This document shows, piece after piece, positions 1-6,908 of a DNA stretch of 9,908 nucleotides. The stretch lies in contig CAAGMM010000159.1 in NCBI GenBank assembly GCA_900771045.1, forward strand, positions 1 to 9,908, in the 5' to 3' direction. Below the pieces are notes generated by a model. It was not told the DNA's origin. It saw only the letters and a list, made by a program, of their open reading frames with translations, and did not search any database. Numbering within the stretch: the stretch's first letter is position 1; each line of letters opens with the position of its first letter. The position numbers were made by a program, and so were the translations under genes. Source of the stretch: Bacteroidales bacterium (lineage in GTDB: Bacteria; Bacteroidota; Bacteroidia; Bacteroidales; F082).

Positions 1-3000
1 CTTGCGCCGAATGCCTCCAAAGCCCAGACCTCCATCTCTCCGAAACGCTGGCCGCCGAATTGCGCCTTTCCGCCAAGCGGCTGCTGCGTGATAAGAGAAT
101 ACGGCCCTATTGAACGGGCGTGCATCTTGTCGTCAACCATATGGTGCAGCTTCAGCATATAGATGTAGCCGACTGTGGCCTCCTGGTCGAAAGGCTCGCC
201 GGTACCGCCGTCGTACAGCTGGACTCGTCCGTTGGCGGGAAGTCCGGCCTCCTTCATCAGGTTGTTGATGTCGTCCAACGACGCGCCGTCAAATATCGGG
301 GTCGCAAACTTCTTCCCAAGTTTCTTGCCGGCCCAGCCGAGAACCGTCTCATAAATCTGACCGAGGTTCATACGCGAAGGCACGCCCAAGGGATTCAGAA
401 CGATGTCAACAGGTGTCCCGTCTGCGAGGAACGGCATATCCTCCTCACGGACGATGCGCGAAACGATACCCTTGTTTCCGTGACGGCCGGCCATCTTGTC
501 ACCGATGTTGAGCTTGCGTTTCTGTGCGACGTAAACCTTCGCCATCTGGACGATGCCGTTCGGAAGCTCGTCACCAACGCTCTCCACATTCTTGATGCGG
601 CTGTAGTGGCCGAGTATCTCCTTCACCTTCATGTTATAGTTGTCTATGACTGCCACGACAAGCTCGTTGGCATGATCGTCAGAAGTCCAACCGTATGAAT
701 TGATATTCTGATAATCAATGTCTTTAAGGACTTTCTGGACGAATTTGACTCTCTTAACTATGACATTCTCGCCGTATCTGTTACGGACTCCGGCCGATGT
801 GAGGCCTGAAAGTATAACCATCAGTTTCTCAACGAGTCGATTCTTGAGCTCGTCGAGTTTGATGTTGCACTCCCTGTCGATCTCCAACATACGTTCCTTG
901 TCTTTTGCCTTTGCCTTGCGGTCTTTCACGGCACGTGAGAACAGACGTTTGCCTATGACGAAGCCCTTCATAGAGGGGCCGGCCTTCAAAGACGCGTTCT
1001 TGACATCGCCGGCCTTCTCGCCGAAGATGGCGCGGAGGAGTTTCTCCTCGGGTGTCGGGTCGGTCTCGCCCTTCGGAGTTATTTTTCCGATGATGATGTC
1101 GCCCTCCCTGACTTCGGCACCGACTCTGATAAGCCCGTTCTCGTCAAGTTCCTTTGTGGCTTCCGTACTGACATTGGGTATATCGTTCGTGAGTTGCTCG
1201 ATGCCTCGTTTCGTGTCACGGACCTCGAGGGTGAACTCGTCAACATGTATTGACGTGAAAATGTCTTCCTTGACGATGCGTTCCGAAATGACGATGGCGT
1301 CTTCGTAGTTGTAACCTTTCCACGGCATAAACGCCACCTTCAGGTTGCGTCCGAGTGCGAGGTCGCCGTCAGCAGTGGCATAACCTTCGGTGATAATCTG
1401 GCCTTTAACGACTTTCTCGCCCTTTCTCACGACAGGTTTCTGGTTCATCACCGTACTCTGGTTGGTCCTCGCAAACTTGATAAGCTCGTAGGTCTTCACC
1501 TTGTCGTCGAAGTTGACCAATTTCTCGTCTTCGTTCCAGTCGTAGTCGATGACTATCTTCGTTGAATCGACGAAGACGACGGTACCGCTGCCTTCAGCCT
1601 CAATCAGGACTCTTGAATCCTTTGCGACGTATCTCTCCATTCCCGTCCCGACTATAGGGGCCTCCGGATTCATCAGCGGAACGGCCTGACGCATCATGTT
1701 GGAGCCCATCAGGGCGCGGTTGGCGTCATCGTGCTCGAGGAACGGGATAAGAGACGCCGCCACTGACGAAATCTGGTTCGGAGCAACGTCTATATAATCA
1801 ATGTTTTCGGGCGAAACGATAGGGTAATCGGCAATGCAGCGGACCTTAATCAGTTCGTCTGTGAGTTTGCCGTCATCCGTCATCGCGGAACACGACTGGG
1901 CTATATTCATTCCCTCTTCCTCCTCAGCGGTGAGGTAGCTCGGCTCGTTCTTGAAGTCGACCACGCCTTCGTTGACTTTGCGGTAAGGCGTAGATATGAA
2001 CCCCAATCTGTTGACTTTGGCGAAAACGCTCAACGACGAAATAAGACCGATGTTGGGGCCTTCAGGTGTCTCGATTGTACAAAGACGTCCGTAGTGCGTA
2101 TAGTGGACGTCGCGCACCTCGAAACCGGCTCTGTCGCGCGACAAACCTCCGGGACCGAGTGCCGAGATACGGCGTTTGTGGGTTATCTCGGAAAGAGGAT
2201 TGGTCTGATCCATAAACTGCGACAGCTGGTTCGTCCCGAAGAATGAATTGATGACGGAAGAAAGCGTCTTGGCATTCACGAGGTCGGTCGGGGTGAAGCT
2301 GTCGTTTTCGTTATGAGTGTTCATCCTTTCCCTTATCGTGCGCTGCATACGTTTCAAACCGAGTCCGAACTGGGCGTAAAGCTGTTCGCCGACGGTCCTT
2401 ATGCGACGGTTGCTGAGGTGGTCGATGTCATCGACTTCTTCCTTGCCGTTGGAAAGGGCTATCAGGTATTTTATGATCGAAGTGATGTCTTCCTTTGTCA
2501 GGCAGACGACATCTTCGGGTATCTCAAGGTTGAGTTTTTTGTTGACGCGGTAACGTCCGACTTCTCCGAGGCTGTAGTTCTTATCTGTCAGGAACAGTTC
2601 GGAGACATATTTGTGGGCCGACTCGTAATCCGGGGCGTCCGCACTCTTCATAAGTTTGTAGATAAACTCGACGGCTTCACGTTCAGAATTCGTTCCGTCT
2701 TTACTCAAAGTATTGAATATCAATGAATAATCGGATATTTTTATATCAGTGTTCTGAACGAGGACGGACTTGATGCCTTTTTCCAAGAGAAGGTCTATTT
2801 TCTCATCATCAAGTTCGATATCTCTTTCGCAGAGGGTGTCGAGACGGTCTATTGTGCTGAACTCGCCTGTTTCCTCATCCGTCATATCCACTGTGTATGG
2901 GAGGAGGACTTTTGCGGCGAGGCGGCGTCCTTTAAGGGCGTTTCTGTCTTTTTTTGACACTTTCACCTCGACTGCGAGGTTGAACAGGTCGAGGATGTCC

Positions 3001-3635
3001 TTATCGGTCTCGTAACCTATGGCACGGAGGAGTGTCGTGACCGGTAGTTTTTTCTTTCTGTCGATATAGGCGAACATCGTGTTGCTTATATCTGTCGCGA
3101 ATTCCATCCAAGAGCCTTTGAACGGGATTATGCGTGCCGAATATAACGTGGAGCCGTTGGCGTGCGTACTTGATCCGAAGAAGACACCCGGTGAACGGTG
3201 AAGTTGTGATACGACGACGCGTTCGGCACCGTTTATCACGAATGTGCCGCGCGGTGTCATATACGGGATGTTTCCGAGATATACGTCTTGCACCTTGGTC
3301 TCGAAATCGTCGCGGTCTTTTTCTATGCAGGAAAGTTTCAATTTGGTCTTAAGCCTTATGCAGTAGCTTAACCCGCGTTCTATACATTCCTGGATGCTGT
3401 ATTGTGGGGCATCTATATAATAGTCGATAAAGTCGAGCTGATAATTACTGCGGGAGTCCACTACAGGAAAATATTCTTTGAATACCTTGCGGAGACCCTC
3501 ATCGCTTCTTTTTTCCGGGCTTGTCTCCAACTGGAAGAAATCTTTGAATGATTTCAGCTGAATGTCAAGCAGATCGGGATAATCAAACGGTTTCTTTACG
3601 GAAGCGAAACTGATTCTTTCTAGTGATTTGTCCAA
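1..3635 (-). CDS. rpoB: RNA polymerase beta subunit RpoB, 3' end cut by window edge
   Basis: Beta subunit of DNA-dependent RNA polymerase, forming the catalytic core with beta-prime, alpha and omega. About 1211 codons are present and the frame is open from 3635 to base 1. The read ends at EVWALEAFGA, so roughly 60 C-terminal residues lie outside the window (Bacteroidota RpoB is about 1270 aa). Landmarks: NGAERVVVSQLHRSPGVFFG in the N-terminal part, the rifampicin region FGTNQLSQFMDQTNPLSEI from residue 466 (2240 downward), TPEGPNIGLI after it, and DKMAGRHGNKG with the active-site lysines K1047 and K1055 (E. coli K1065 and K1073). There is no ATG before the conserved RISFASVKKPFDYPD segment. 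An in-frame TAA at 3648-3650 closes the frame, so TTG at 3633-3635 is the only usual start. Residues contacting rifampicin in E. coli (Q513, F514, D516, H526, R529, S531 equivalents) are all conserved. Identity is certain; the exact start is less so. Confidence 0.97.
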   Translation of the reverse strand, partial: MDKSLERISFASVKKPFDYPDLLDIQLKSFKDFFQLETSPEKRSDEGLRKVFKEYFPVVDSRSNYQLDFIDYYIDAPQYSIQECIERGLSYCIRLKTKLKLSCIEKDRDDFETKVQDVYLGNIPYMTPRGTFVINGAERVVVSQLHRSPGVFFGSSTHANGSTLYSARIIPFKGSWMEFATDISNTMFAYIDRKKKLPVTTLLRAIGYETDKDILDLFNLAVEVKVSKKDRNALKGRRLAAKVLLPYTVDMTDEETGEFSTIDRLDTLCERDIELDDEKIDLLLEKGIKSVLVQNTDIKISDYSLIFNTLSKDGTNSEREAVEFIYKLMKSADAPDYESAHKYVSELFLTDKNYSLGEVGRYRVNKKLNLEIPEDVVCLTKEDITSIIKYLIALSNGKEEVDDIDHLSNRRIRTVGEQLYAQFGLGLKRMQRTIRERMNTHNENDSFTPTDLVNAKTLSSVINSFFGTNQLSQFMDQTNPLSEITHKRRISALGPGGLSRDRAGFEVRDVHYTHYGRLCTIETPEGPNIGLISSLSVFAKVNRLGFISTPYRKVNEGVVDFKNEPSYLTAEEEEGMNIAQSCSAMTDDGKLTDELIKVRCIADYPIVSPENIDYIDVAPNQISSVAASLIPFLEHDDANRALMGSNMMRQAVPLMNPEAPIVGTGMERYVAKDSRVLIEAEGSGTVVFVDSTKIVIDYDWNEDEKLVNFDDKVKTYELIKFARTNQSTVMNQKPVVRKGEKVVKGQIITEGYATADGDLALGRNLKVAFMPWKGYNYEDAIVISERIVKEDIFTSIHVDEFTLEVRDTKRGIEQLTNDIPNVSTEATKELDENGLIRVGAEVREGDIIIGKITPKGETDPTPEEKLLRAIFGEKAGDVKNASLKAGPSMKGFVIGKRLFSRAVKDRKAKAKDKERMLEIDRECNIKLDELKNRLVEKLMVILSGLTSAGVRNRYGENVIVKRVKFVQKVLKDIDYQNINSYGWTSDDHANELVVAVIDNYNMKVKEILGHYSRIKNVESVGDELPNGIVQMAKVYVAQKRKLNIGDKMAGRHGNKGIVSRIVREEDMPFLADGTPVDIVLNPLGVPSRMNLGQIYETVLGWAGKKLGKKFATPIFDGASLDDINNLMKEAGLPANGRVQLYDGGTGEPFDQEATVGYIYMLKLHHMVDDKMHARSIGPYSLITQQPLGGKAQFGGQRFGEMEVWALEAFGA

Positions 3636-3663
3636 AGTGACTGTTTTTTAGGGTTATTATATG

Positions 3664-3678
3664 GCTTTGTTACAAAGC
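3664..3678 (-). repeat. Small inverted repeat before rpoB
   Basis: GCTTTG and CAAAGC are perfect 6-bp arms around a 3-nt centre, 29 nt upstream of the proposed rpoB start. In the transcript this could form a short stem with a triloop between the larger rplL-rpoB hairpin and the rpoB start. A near match to the Bacteroidota -7 element (TATAAGCTTTG on the minus strand) overlaps it but has one extra base. Function is unknown. Confidence 0.4.
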
Positions 3679-3690
3679 TTATAGCACACA

Positions 3691-3722
3691 AACCTCAGCT
3701 CCCGTGATAGGGAGTTGAGGTT
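3691..3722 (-). promoter_or_regulatory. Strong rplL-rpoB intercistronic hairpin
   Basis: AACCTCAACTCCC and GGGAGCTGAGGTT on the minus strand are 13-nt arms with 12 pairs and one A-C mismatch, around a 6-nt loop. The hairpin lies 31 nt after the rplL stop and 55 nt before the rpoB start. No U-tract follows it, so it does not look like a full intrinsic terminator. In E. coli the rplL-rpoB gap carries a partial attenuator and an RNase III processing site that make rplL expression exceed rpoB. An equivalent role here is inferred from position and structure only. Confidence 0.65.
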
Positions 3723-3753
3723 GATATGCCCTTTTTCAAGGAACTTGAAGTTC

Positions 3754-4134
3754 TTATTTGATTTCAACTTCGGCACCGGCGCCTTCGAGTTGAGTCTTAA
3801 GGGCGTTCGCTTCTTCTTTGCTCACGCCTTCCTTGATTGCCTTAGGAGCTCCGTCGACCAATTCCTTGGCTTCCTTGAGGCCGAGGCTTGTGAGGTCCTT
3901 AACAAGTTTCACCACGTTAAGCTTTGAGGCACCTGCTGATTTGAGGATGACGTCAAACGAAGTCTTCTCTTCGACGGCTGCGGCGGCTTCACCACCTGCG
4001 GCGGGCGCTGCGACAACTGCGGCGGCGGCTGCGGGTTCAATACCATATTCATCCTTAAGGATAGCGGCAAGTTCATTGACCTCTTTAACGGTAAGGTTAA
4101 CTAATTGTTCAGCAAAAGCTTTGAGATCTGCCAT
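3754..4134 (-). CDS. rplL: 50S ribosomal protein L7/L12 (bL12)
   Basis: The 126-aa stalk protein, present in several copies per ribosome on L10, which recruits and activates translational GTPases such as EF-Tu and EF-G. The N-terminal dimerisation domain (MADLKAFAEQLVNLTVKEVNEL) leads into an alanine/glycine-rich hinge at about residues 35-52. The C-terminal factor-binding domain follows, with the classic segment KTSFDVILKSAGASKLNVVK and a GLKEAKELVDGAPKAIKEGV helix. Length is normal for the family. It starts at ATG preceded by AAAAAA with no Shine-Dalgarno sequence. It follows rplJ by 71 nt and precedes rpoB by 118 nt. Confidence 0.98.
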   Translation of the reverse strand: MADLKAFAEQLVNLTVKEVNELAAILKDEYGIEPAAAAAVVAAPAAGGEAAAAVEEKTSFDVILKSAGASKLNVVKLVKDLTSLGLKEAKELVDGAPKAIKEGVSKEEANALKTQLEGAGAEVEIK

Positions 4135-4187
4135 TTTTTTGTGATTTTAATTGTTATACGATATTTTTTTAATTATTTTCTCTCTGT

Positions 4188-4202
4188 GAATGATAATCAT
4201 TC
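4188..4202 (-). repeat. Perfect 15-nt palindrome between rplJ and rplL
   Basis: GAATGAT-A-ATCATTC has perfect 7-bp arms around one central base, starting 3 nt after the rplJ stop codon. As RNA it could form only about 5 pairs around a 5-nt loop, so a double-stranded DNA site is as plausible as a hairpin. Its central 13 bases equal the centre of the classical E. coli Fur box, but its position inside a ribosomal protein operon argues against a Fur operator. Function is unknown. Confidence 0.4.
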
Positions 4203-4205
4203 TGG

Positions 4206-4727
4206 TTATTCCGGTCTTTCGGATAAGGTCTTCACTACTCCGCTCAGGATATGCCCGCCGCTCTGAAGAGCGCTGACGACATTCTTCGCAGGCGACTGCA
4301 GCAAGGCGATGACGTCGGCGATGAGCTCGTTCTTCGACTTGATGCTGATGAGTGTGTCAAGCATATCGTCACCGACATAGACGCATTCCTCAATATAGGC
4401 TCCTTTGAGGATGGGGCGGTCGTTGGTCTTACGGAACGCCTTGATGAGTTTCGCGGGGACGTTCCCACTTTCGGCAAACATCATCGCCGTCGTGCCTTTC
4501 AATACGCTGCGCAAATCACCGTAGTCCTTGCCTGTCTTTTCCATAGCCTTCTTCAGCAGGGCGTTCTTCACGACGAGGAGCTTCACCTGGCTGTTGAAAC
4601 ACTGTCTTCTCAATTGGCTGGTCTTCTCGGCATCGAGGTTGGCGATGTCGGTGAGATAGAAATTGTGACAATTGTTCAATTGTTCGGTTATAGAATTGAT
4701 GATGACTTCTTTATCTTCTTTTCTCAT
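4206..4727 (-). CDS. rplJ: 50S ribosomal protein L10 (uL10)
   Basis: The 173-aa base of the ribosomal stalk. Its N-terminal domain binds 23S rRNA next to L11 and its C-terminal helix binds L7/L12 dimers. The start MRKEDKEVIINSITEQL, the segment NFYLTDIANLDAEKTSQLRRQC and VKLLVVKNALLKKAME are the expected N-terminal domain. KGTTAMMFAE and AKLIKAFRK follow, then a C-terminal helix around SPAKNVVSALQSGG. It starts only 18 nt after the rplA stop, leaving no room for the long structured L10 leader found in other phyla. No Shine-Dalgarno is visible (ACGTACAGACATG). Confidence 0.97.
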   Translation of the reverse strand: MRKEDKEVIINSITEQLNNCHNFYLTDIANLDAEKTSQLRRQCFNSQVKLLVVKNALLKKAMEKTGKDYGDLRSVLKGTTAMMFAESGNVPAKLIKAFRKTNDRPILKGAYIEECVYVGDDMLDTLISIKSKNELIADVIALLQSPAKNVVSALQSGGHILSGVVKTLSERPE

Positions 4728-4745
4728 GTCTGTACGTGTTATTGA

Positions 4746-5441
4746 TTAGACAGCTATTGATTTGACATCAATCTGGACGCCGGGGCTCATCGTCGAGGAG
4801 ATGAAAATACTCTTGACGTAAGTTCCCTTTGCCGCAGCGGGTTTCAACTTGATGATGGTCGAAATCAGTTCCTTCGCATTATCGACGATTTTTTCAGCCG
4901 TGAAGCTTACTTTTGCGACTGCGGAGTGGATGATGCCGTACTTGTCAACTTTGAAGTCGATTTTACCCGCCTTCACCTCGCTGACTGCCTTAGCGACATC
5001 CATAGTCACCGTACCCGTCTTGGGGTTCGGCATAAGGCCGCGAGGACCGAGGATACGTCCCAAGGCGCCGATTTTCGGCATCACAGAAGGCATCGTGATG
5101 ATGACGTCTACGTCTGTCCAGCCGTCCTTTATCTTCTGGATATACTCATCCAGACCGACGTAGTCGGCTCCGGCGCTTTTGGCTTCCTGCTCCTTATCGG
5201 GGGTGCAGAGAACCAGGACGCGGACCACTTTACCTGTTCCGTGGGGAAGGGTAACGCTGCCACGCACCATCTGGTTCGCCTTGCGAGGGTCAACGCCGAG
5301 ACGGACGTTAAGGTCAACTGAAGCATCAAACTTAGTGTAGGTGATGTTCTTCACGATTTCAACCGCTTCTGTCAAGGAGTAAACTTTGCTTTTGTCGAAC
5401 TTAGCCAAAGCTTCTTTTTTCTTTTTAGATACTTTTGCCAT
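4746..5441 (-). CDS. rplA: 50S ribosomal protein L1 (uL1)
   Basis: The 231-aa protein of the mobile L1 stalk, which helps move deacylated tRNA out of the E site. In many bacteria it also represses its own operon by binding mRNA. The diagnostic motif GRILGPRGLMPNPKTGTVT lies at about residues 128-146. The N-terminal lysine-rich start (MAKVSKKKKEALAKFDKSKVY) and the C-terminal TYVKSIFISSTMSPGVQID segment are typical. Length matches the family. The start follows an A-rich stretch (ACAGACAAAAATG) without a Shine-Dalgarno. It lies 38 nt after rplK and is almost certainly cotranscribed with it. Confidence 0.98.
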   Translation of the reverse strand: MAKVSKKKKEALAKFDKSKVYSLTEAVEIVKNITYTKFDASVDLNVRLGVDPRKANQMVRGSVTLPHGTGKVVRVLVLCTPDKEQEAKSAGADYVGLDEYIQKIKDGWTDVDVIITMPSVMPKIGALGRILGPRGLMPNPKTGTVTMDVAKAVSEVKAGKIDFKVDKYGIIHSAVAKVSFTAEKIVDNAKELISTIIKLKPAAAKGTYVKSIFISSTMSPGVQIDVKSIAV

Positions 5442-5479
5442 TTTTGTCTGTTTTTGTTTGTTCTACAAATGCTGAAGAC

Positions 5480-5923
5480 TTAGTCTTTCTTTAAAGGTGA
5501 TTCGCCTGTAATCTTGACACCCATGCTGCGTGCTGTCCCCGCGACCATACTCATCGCCGATTCGACCGTGAAGCAGTTCATGTCCTTCATCTTGTTCTCG
5601 GCTATGCCGCGGACGGCATCCCAGGTAAGACTCCCGACTTTGGAGCGGTTCGGCTCCTTTGAACCCTTCGCGACTTTGGCGGCTTCGAGGATGGACACTG
5701 CCACTGGTGAAGCTTTTACAACAAAATCAAACGACTTGTCCTTATAGACAGTGATGATGACCGGCAAAACCTTGCCTGCCTGATCCTGCGTACGGGCGTT
5801 GAATTGTTTGCAAAACTCCATAATGTTCACGCCTTTGGAACCCAGTGCGGGACCCACGGGCGGTGCCGGATTAGCGGCTCCTCCTTTGATTTGCAGTTTG
5901 ATTAATCCGCTTACTTCTTTCAT
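5480..5923 (-). CDS. rplK: 50S ribosomal protein L11 (uL11)
   Basis: The 147-aa protein at the GTPase-associated centre, bound to the 23S rRNA region targeted by thiostrepton. The N-terminal domain holds the proline-rich segment NPAPPVGPALGSKGVNIMEF at about residues 18-37 and FNARTQ after it. The C-terminal rRNA-binding domain contains EPNRSKVGSLTW and a final MVAGTARSMGVKI helix. Many relatives begin MAKEV, while this one begins MKEVSG, so the N-terminus is slightly shorter. The ATG follows seven A residues (GCAAAAAAATG with the start) and has no Shine-Dalgarno. It begins 40 nt after the nusG stop. Confidence 0.98.
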   Translation of the reverse strand: MKEVSGLIKLQIKGGAANPAPPVGPALGSKGVNIMEFCKQFNARTQDQAGKVLPVIITVYKDKSFDFVVKASPVAVSILEAAKVAKGSKEPNRSKVGSLTWDAVRGIAENKMKDMNCFTVESAMSMVAGTARSMGVKITGESPLKKD

Positions 5924-5946
5924 TTTTTTGCTTATAAAAAGTTAAA

Positions 5947-5960
5947 TGAAAACATTTTCA
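5947..5960 (-). repeat. Short inverted repeat between nusG and rplK
   Basis: TGAAAA and TTTTCA are perfect 6-bp arms around a 2-nt centre, in the 40-nt nusG-rplK gap. It is AT-rich, so chance occurrence is quite possible. This would be the natural place for an L1-binding autoregulatory element, but I cannot recognise an L1 rRNA-mimic motif here. Confidence 0.25.
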
Positions 5961-5963
5961 ACA

Positions 5964-6512
5964 TCATGATTCACTCCTCACTTGGAAATAGCTGAGCTCG
6001 AGGGGAGTACGGCGACCGAGGATCTTTACGATGACTTTCAGTTTCTTACGTTCCTCCATCACCTCTTCCACGACTCCGCTGAAACTCGCGAAAGGACCGT
6101 CCGTCACCACGACGTTCTCGCCAACGTTGAACAAGACTTCGACACCCGCGCCGGAGGTTGACATCGCGTCAACTTTGCCGAGGATGCGGTTGACCTCGTC
6201 TGGTTGGAGTTCGCCGGGCTGACTGCCCGCCATAATGCCGGGAGTCTCTTTAAGGACACTGACGACTTTGGCTGACAACACGGCCTCTATCATAACGTAA
6301 CCGGGGTAGAGACATTTGTCTTTGACAACCTTCTTACCGTTGCGGACGCTATAGACCTTTCCCATTGGGACCAGAACTTGAGCGAGTTCCGCGCCCAACG
6401 TGTCGTCACGCTTCAGAGCGGCGTCAAGATACTCTTTAACCTTTTTCTCTTTGCTGCTCAAAACGCGTACCACGTACCATTTCATTGTGTCGTTCCCGGA
6501 GATTTCAGCCAT
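5964..6512 (-). CDS. nusG: Transcription elongation and antitermination factor NusG
   Basis: NusG binds the beta-prime clamp helices and beta gate loop of RNA polymerase through its N-terminal NGN domain, and links polymerase to the leading ribosome, Rho or NusA/NusE complexes through its C-terminal KOW domain. The 182-aa product shows MKWYVVRVLSSKEKKVKEYL (NGN start, residues 10-29), CLYPGYVMIEA near the middle, EVNRILGKVD, and a KOW domain GENVVVTDGPFASFSGVVEE ending in GRRTPLELSYFQV. An alternative start at internal Met10 is possible, but the MAEI- start resembles other Bacteroidota NusG proteins. The stretch after TPGIM seems a few residues shorter than in Bacteroides relatives, judged from memory. 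It begins 49 nt after secE. Confidence 0.97.
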   Translation of the reverse strand: MAEISGNDTMKWYVVRVLSSKEKKVKEYLDAALKRDDTLGAELAQVLVPMGKVYSVRNGKKVVKDKCLYPGYVMIEAVLSAKVVSVLKETPGIMAGSQPGELQPDEVNRILGKVDAMSTSGAGVEVLFNVGENVVVTDGPFASFSGVVEEVMEERKKLKVIVKILGRRTPLELSYFQVRSES

Positions 6513-6561
6513 TGGAAAGTGATTTTAAATATGACGTTGATTCGGCTCAACAATACCCCTG

Positions 6562-6753
6562 TTAGAAGACTCTGTAGAAGCCTTCGAGCAAGGTTTCAAA
6601 AGACTTGTCCATCATATAAACCACGAGGGCGATTATTAGGGAAGCAATGGACACGACTACAGCACTACCACGGAGGTCAGACCACGTCGGCCACGTAACC
6701 TTTTCGACCAACTCCCTGTAACACTCCTTAAAATAGTTTACCAACTTTTTCAT
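6562..6753 (-). CDS. secE: Preprotein translocase subunit SecE
   Basis: The small essential subunit of the SecYEG channel in the inner membrane, which clamps the two halves of SecY. The 63-aa protein is the single-helix form. An amphipathic N-terminal helix (MKKLVNYFKECYRELVEKV) is followed by the conserved hinge motif TWPTWSDL at about residues 20-27. One hydrophobic transmembrane segment, roughly residues 30-48 (AVVVSIASLIIALVVYMM), comes next, and then a short tail. Its place directly upstream of nusG is near-universal in bacteria. It starts 25 nt after tRNA-Trp, so it should be released by processing of a shared transcript. Confidence 0.97.
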   Translation of the reverse strand: MKKLVNYFKECYRELVEKVTWPTWSDLRGSAVVVSIASLIIALVVYMMDKSFETLLEGFYRVF

Positions 6754-6778
6754 ATTATTGAACCTTTATTTTTTAACG

Positions 6779-6851
6779 CACAGGAGGTAGGGCTCGAACC
6801 CACGACTTGCGGTTTTGGAGACCGCCGTTCTACCAACTGAACTACTCCTGT
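6779..6851 (-). tRNA. tRNA-Trp (anticodon CCA)
   Basis: A 73-nt cloverleaf read on the minus strand. The acceptor stem is ACAGGAG/CTCCTGT, the D arm GTTC...GAAC, the anticodon arm GCGGT-CTCCAAA-ACCGC with anticodon CCA, the variable loop 5 nt, and the T arm GTGGG-TTCGAGC-CCTAC with one G-U pair. The discriminator is G73, as expected for Trp. CCA is not encoded (GCG follows). It lies between tuf and secE, a position I recall as usual in Bacteroidota though not in E. coli. Confidence 0.96.
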
Positions 6852-6855
6852 ATAT

Positions 6856-6895
6856 TTAGGGGTAAGACTAAATCTAAGACTAAGCCCACCCCTAA
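6856..6895 (-). promoter_or_regulatory. tuf-tRNA-Trp spacer hairpin with an internal direct repeat
   Basis: TTAGGGGT and ACCCCTAA form perfect 8-bp arms around a 24-nt loop. The hairpin ends 4 nt before the mature 5' end of tRNA-Trp and starts 13 nt after the tuf stop codon. The loop side carries a 9-bp direct repeat, TTAGTCTTA twice at a 12-bp period (6875-6883 and 6863-6871). No U-tract follows, so termination is unlikely. A role in separating the tuf mRNA from the tRNA, for example as an endonuclease target, is inferred from position. Confidence 0.55.
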
Positions 6896-6908
6896 TCCGA
6901 ATTAACTA

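Noticed and set aside
120..1308. Long plus-strand open frames (120-698, 718-1308) opposite rpoB
   Set aside because: They are antisense to a complete, strongly conserved rpoB reading frame, have no family resemblance, and look like composition shadows.
2313..2726. Plus-strand open frame of 137 codons
   Set aside because: It lies wholly opposite conserved rpoB sequence with no promoter or recognisable domain.
1..3635. Possible frameshift or pseudogene in rpoB, since no closed long frame is obvious
   Set aside because: The frame is continuous from TTG at 3635 to the window edge with no internal stop at the places checked, and all landmark motifs are in frame. It seems fragmented only because the gene is cut by the edge and lacks an ATG start.
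3673..3683. Possible rpoB promoter TATAAGCTTTG
   Set aside because: It has three rather than two bases between TA and TTTG, no -33 element, and overlaps an inverted repeat.
3691..3722. Intrinsic terminator after rplL
   Set aside because: The stem is strong but is followed by TGTGTGCTATAAG rather than a U-tract, and rpoB downstream has no clear promoter of its own.
5934..5948. Possible rplK promoter TAACTTTT
   Set aside because: The last base of the -7 consensus (TAnnTTTG) is wrong and no -33 element is present. The 40-nt gap fits cotranscription with nusG.
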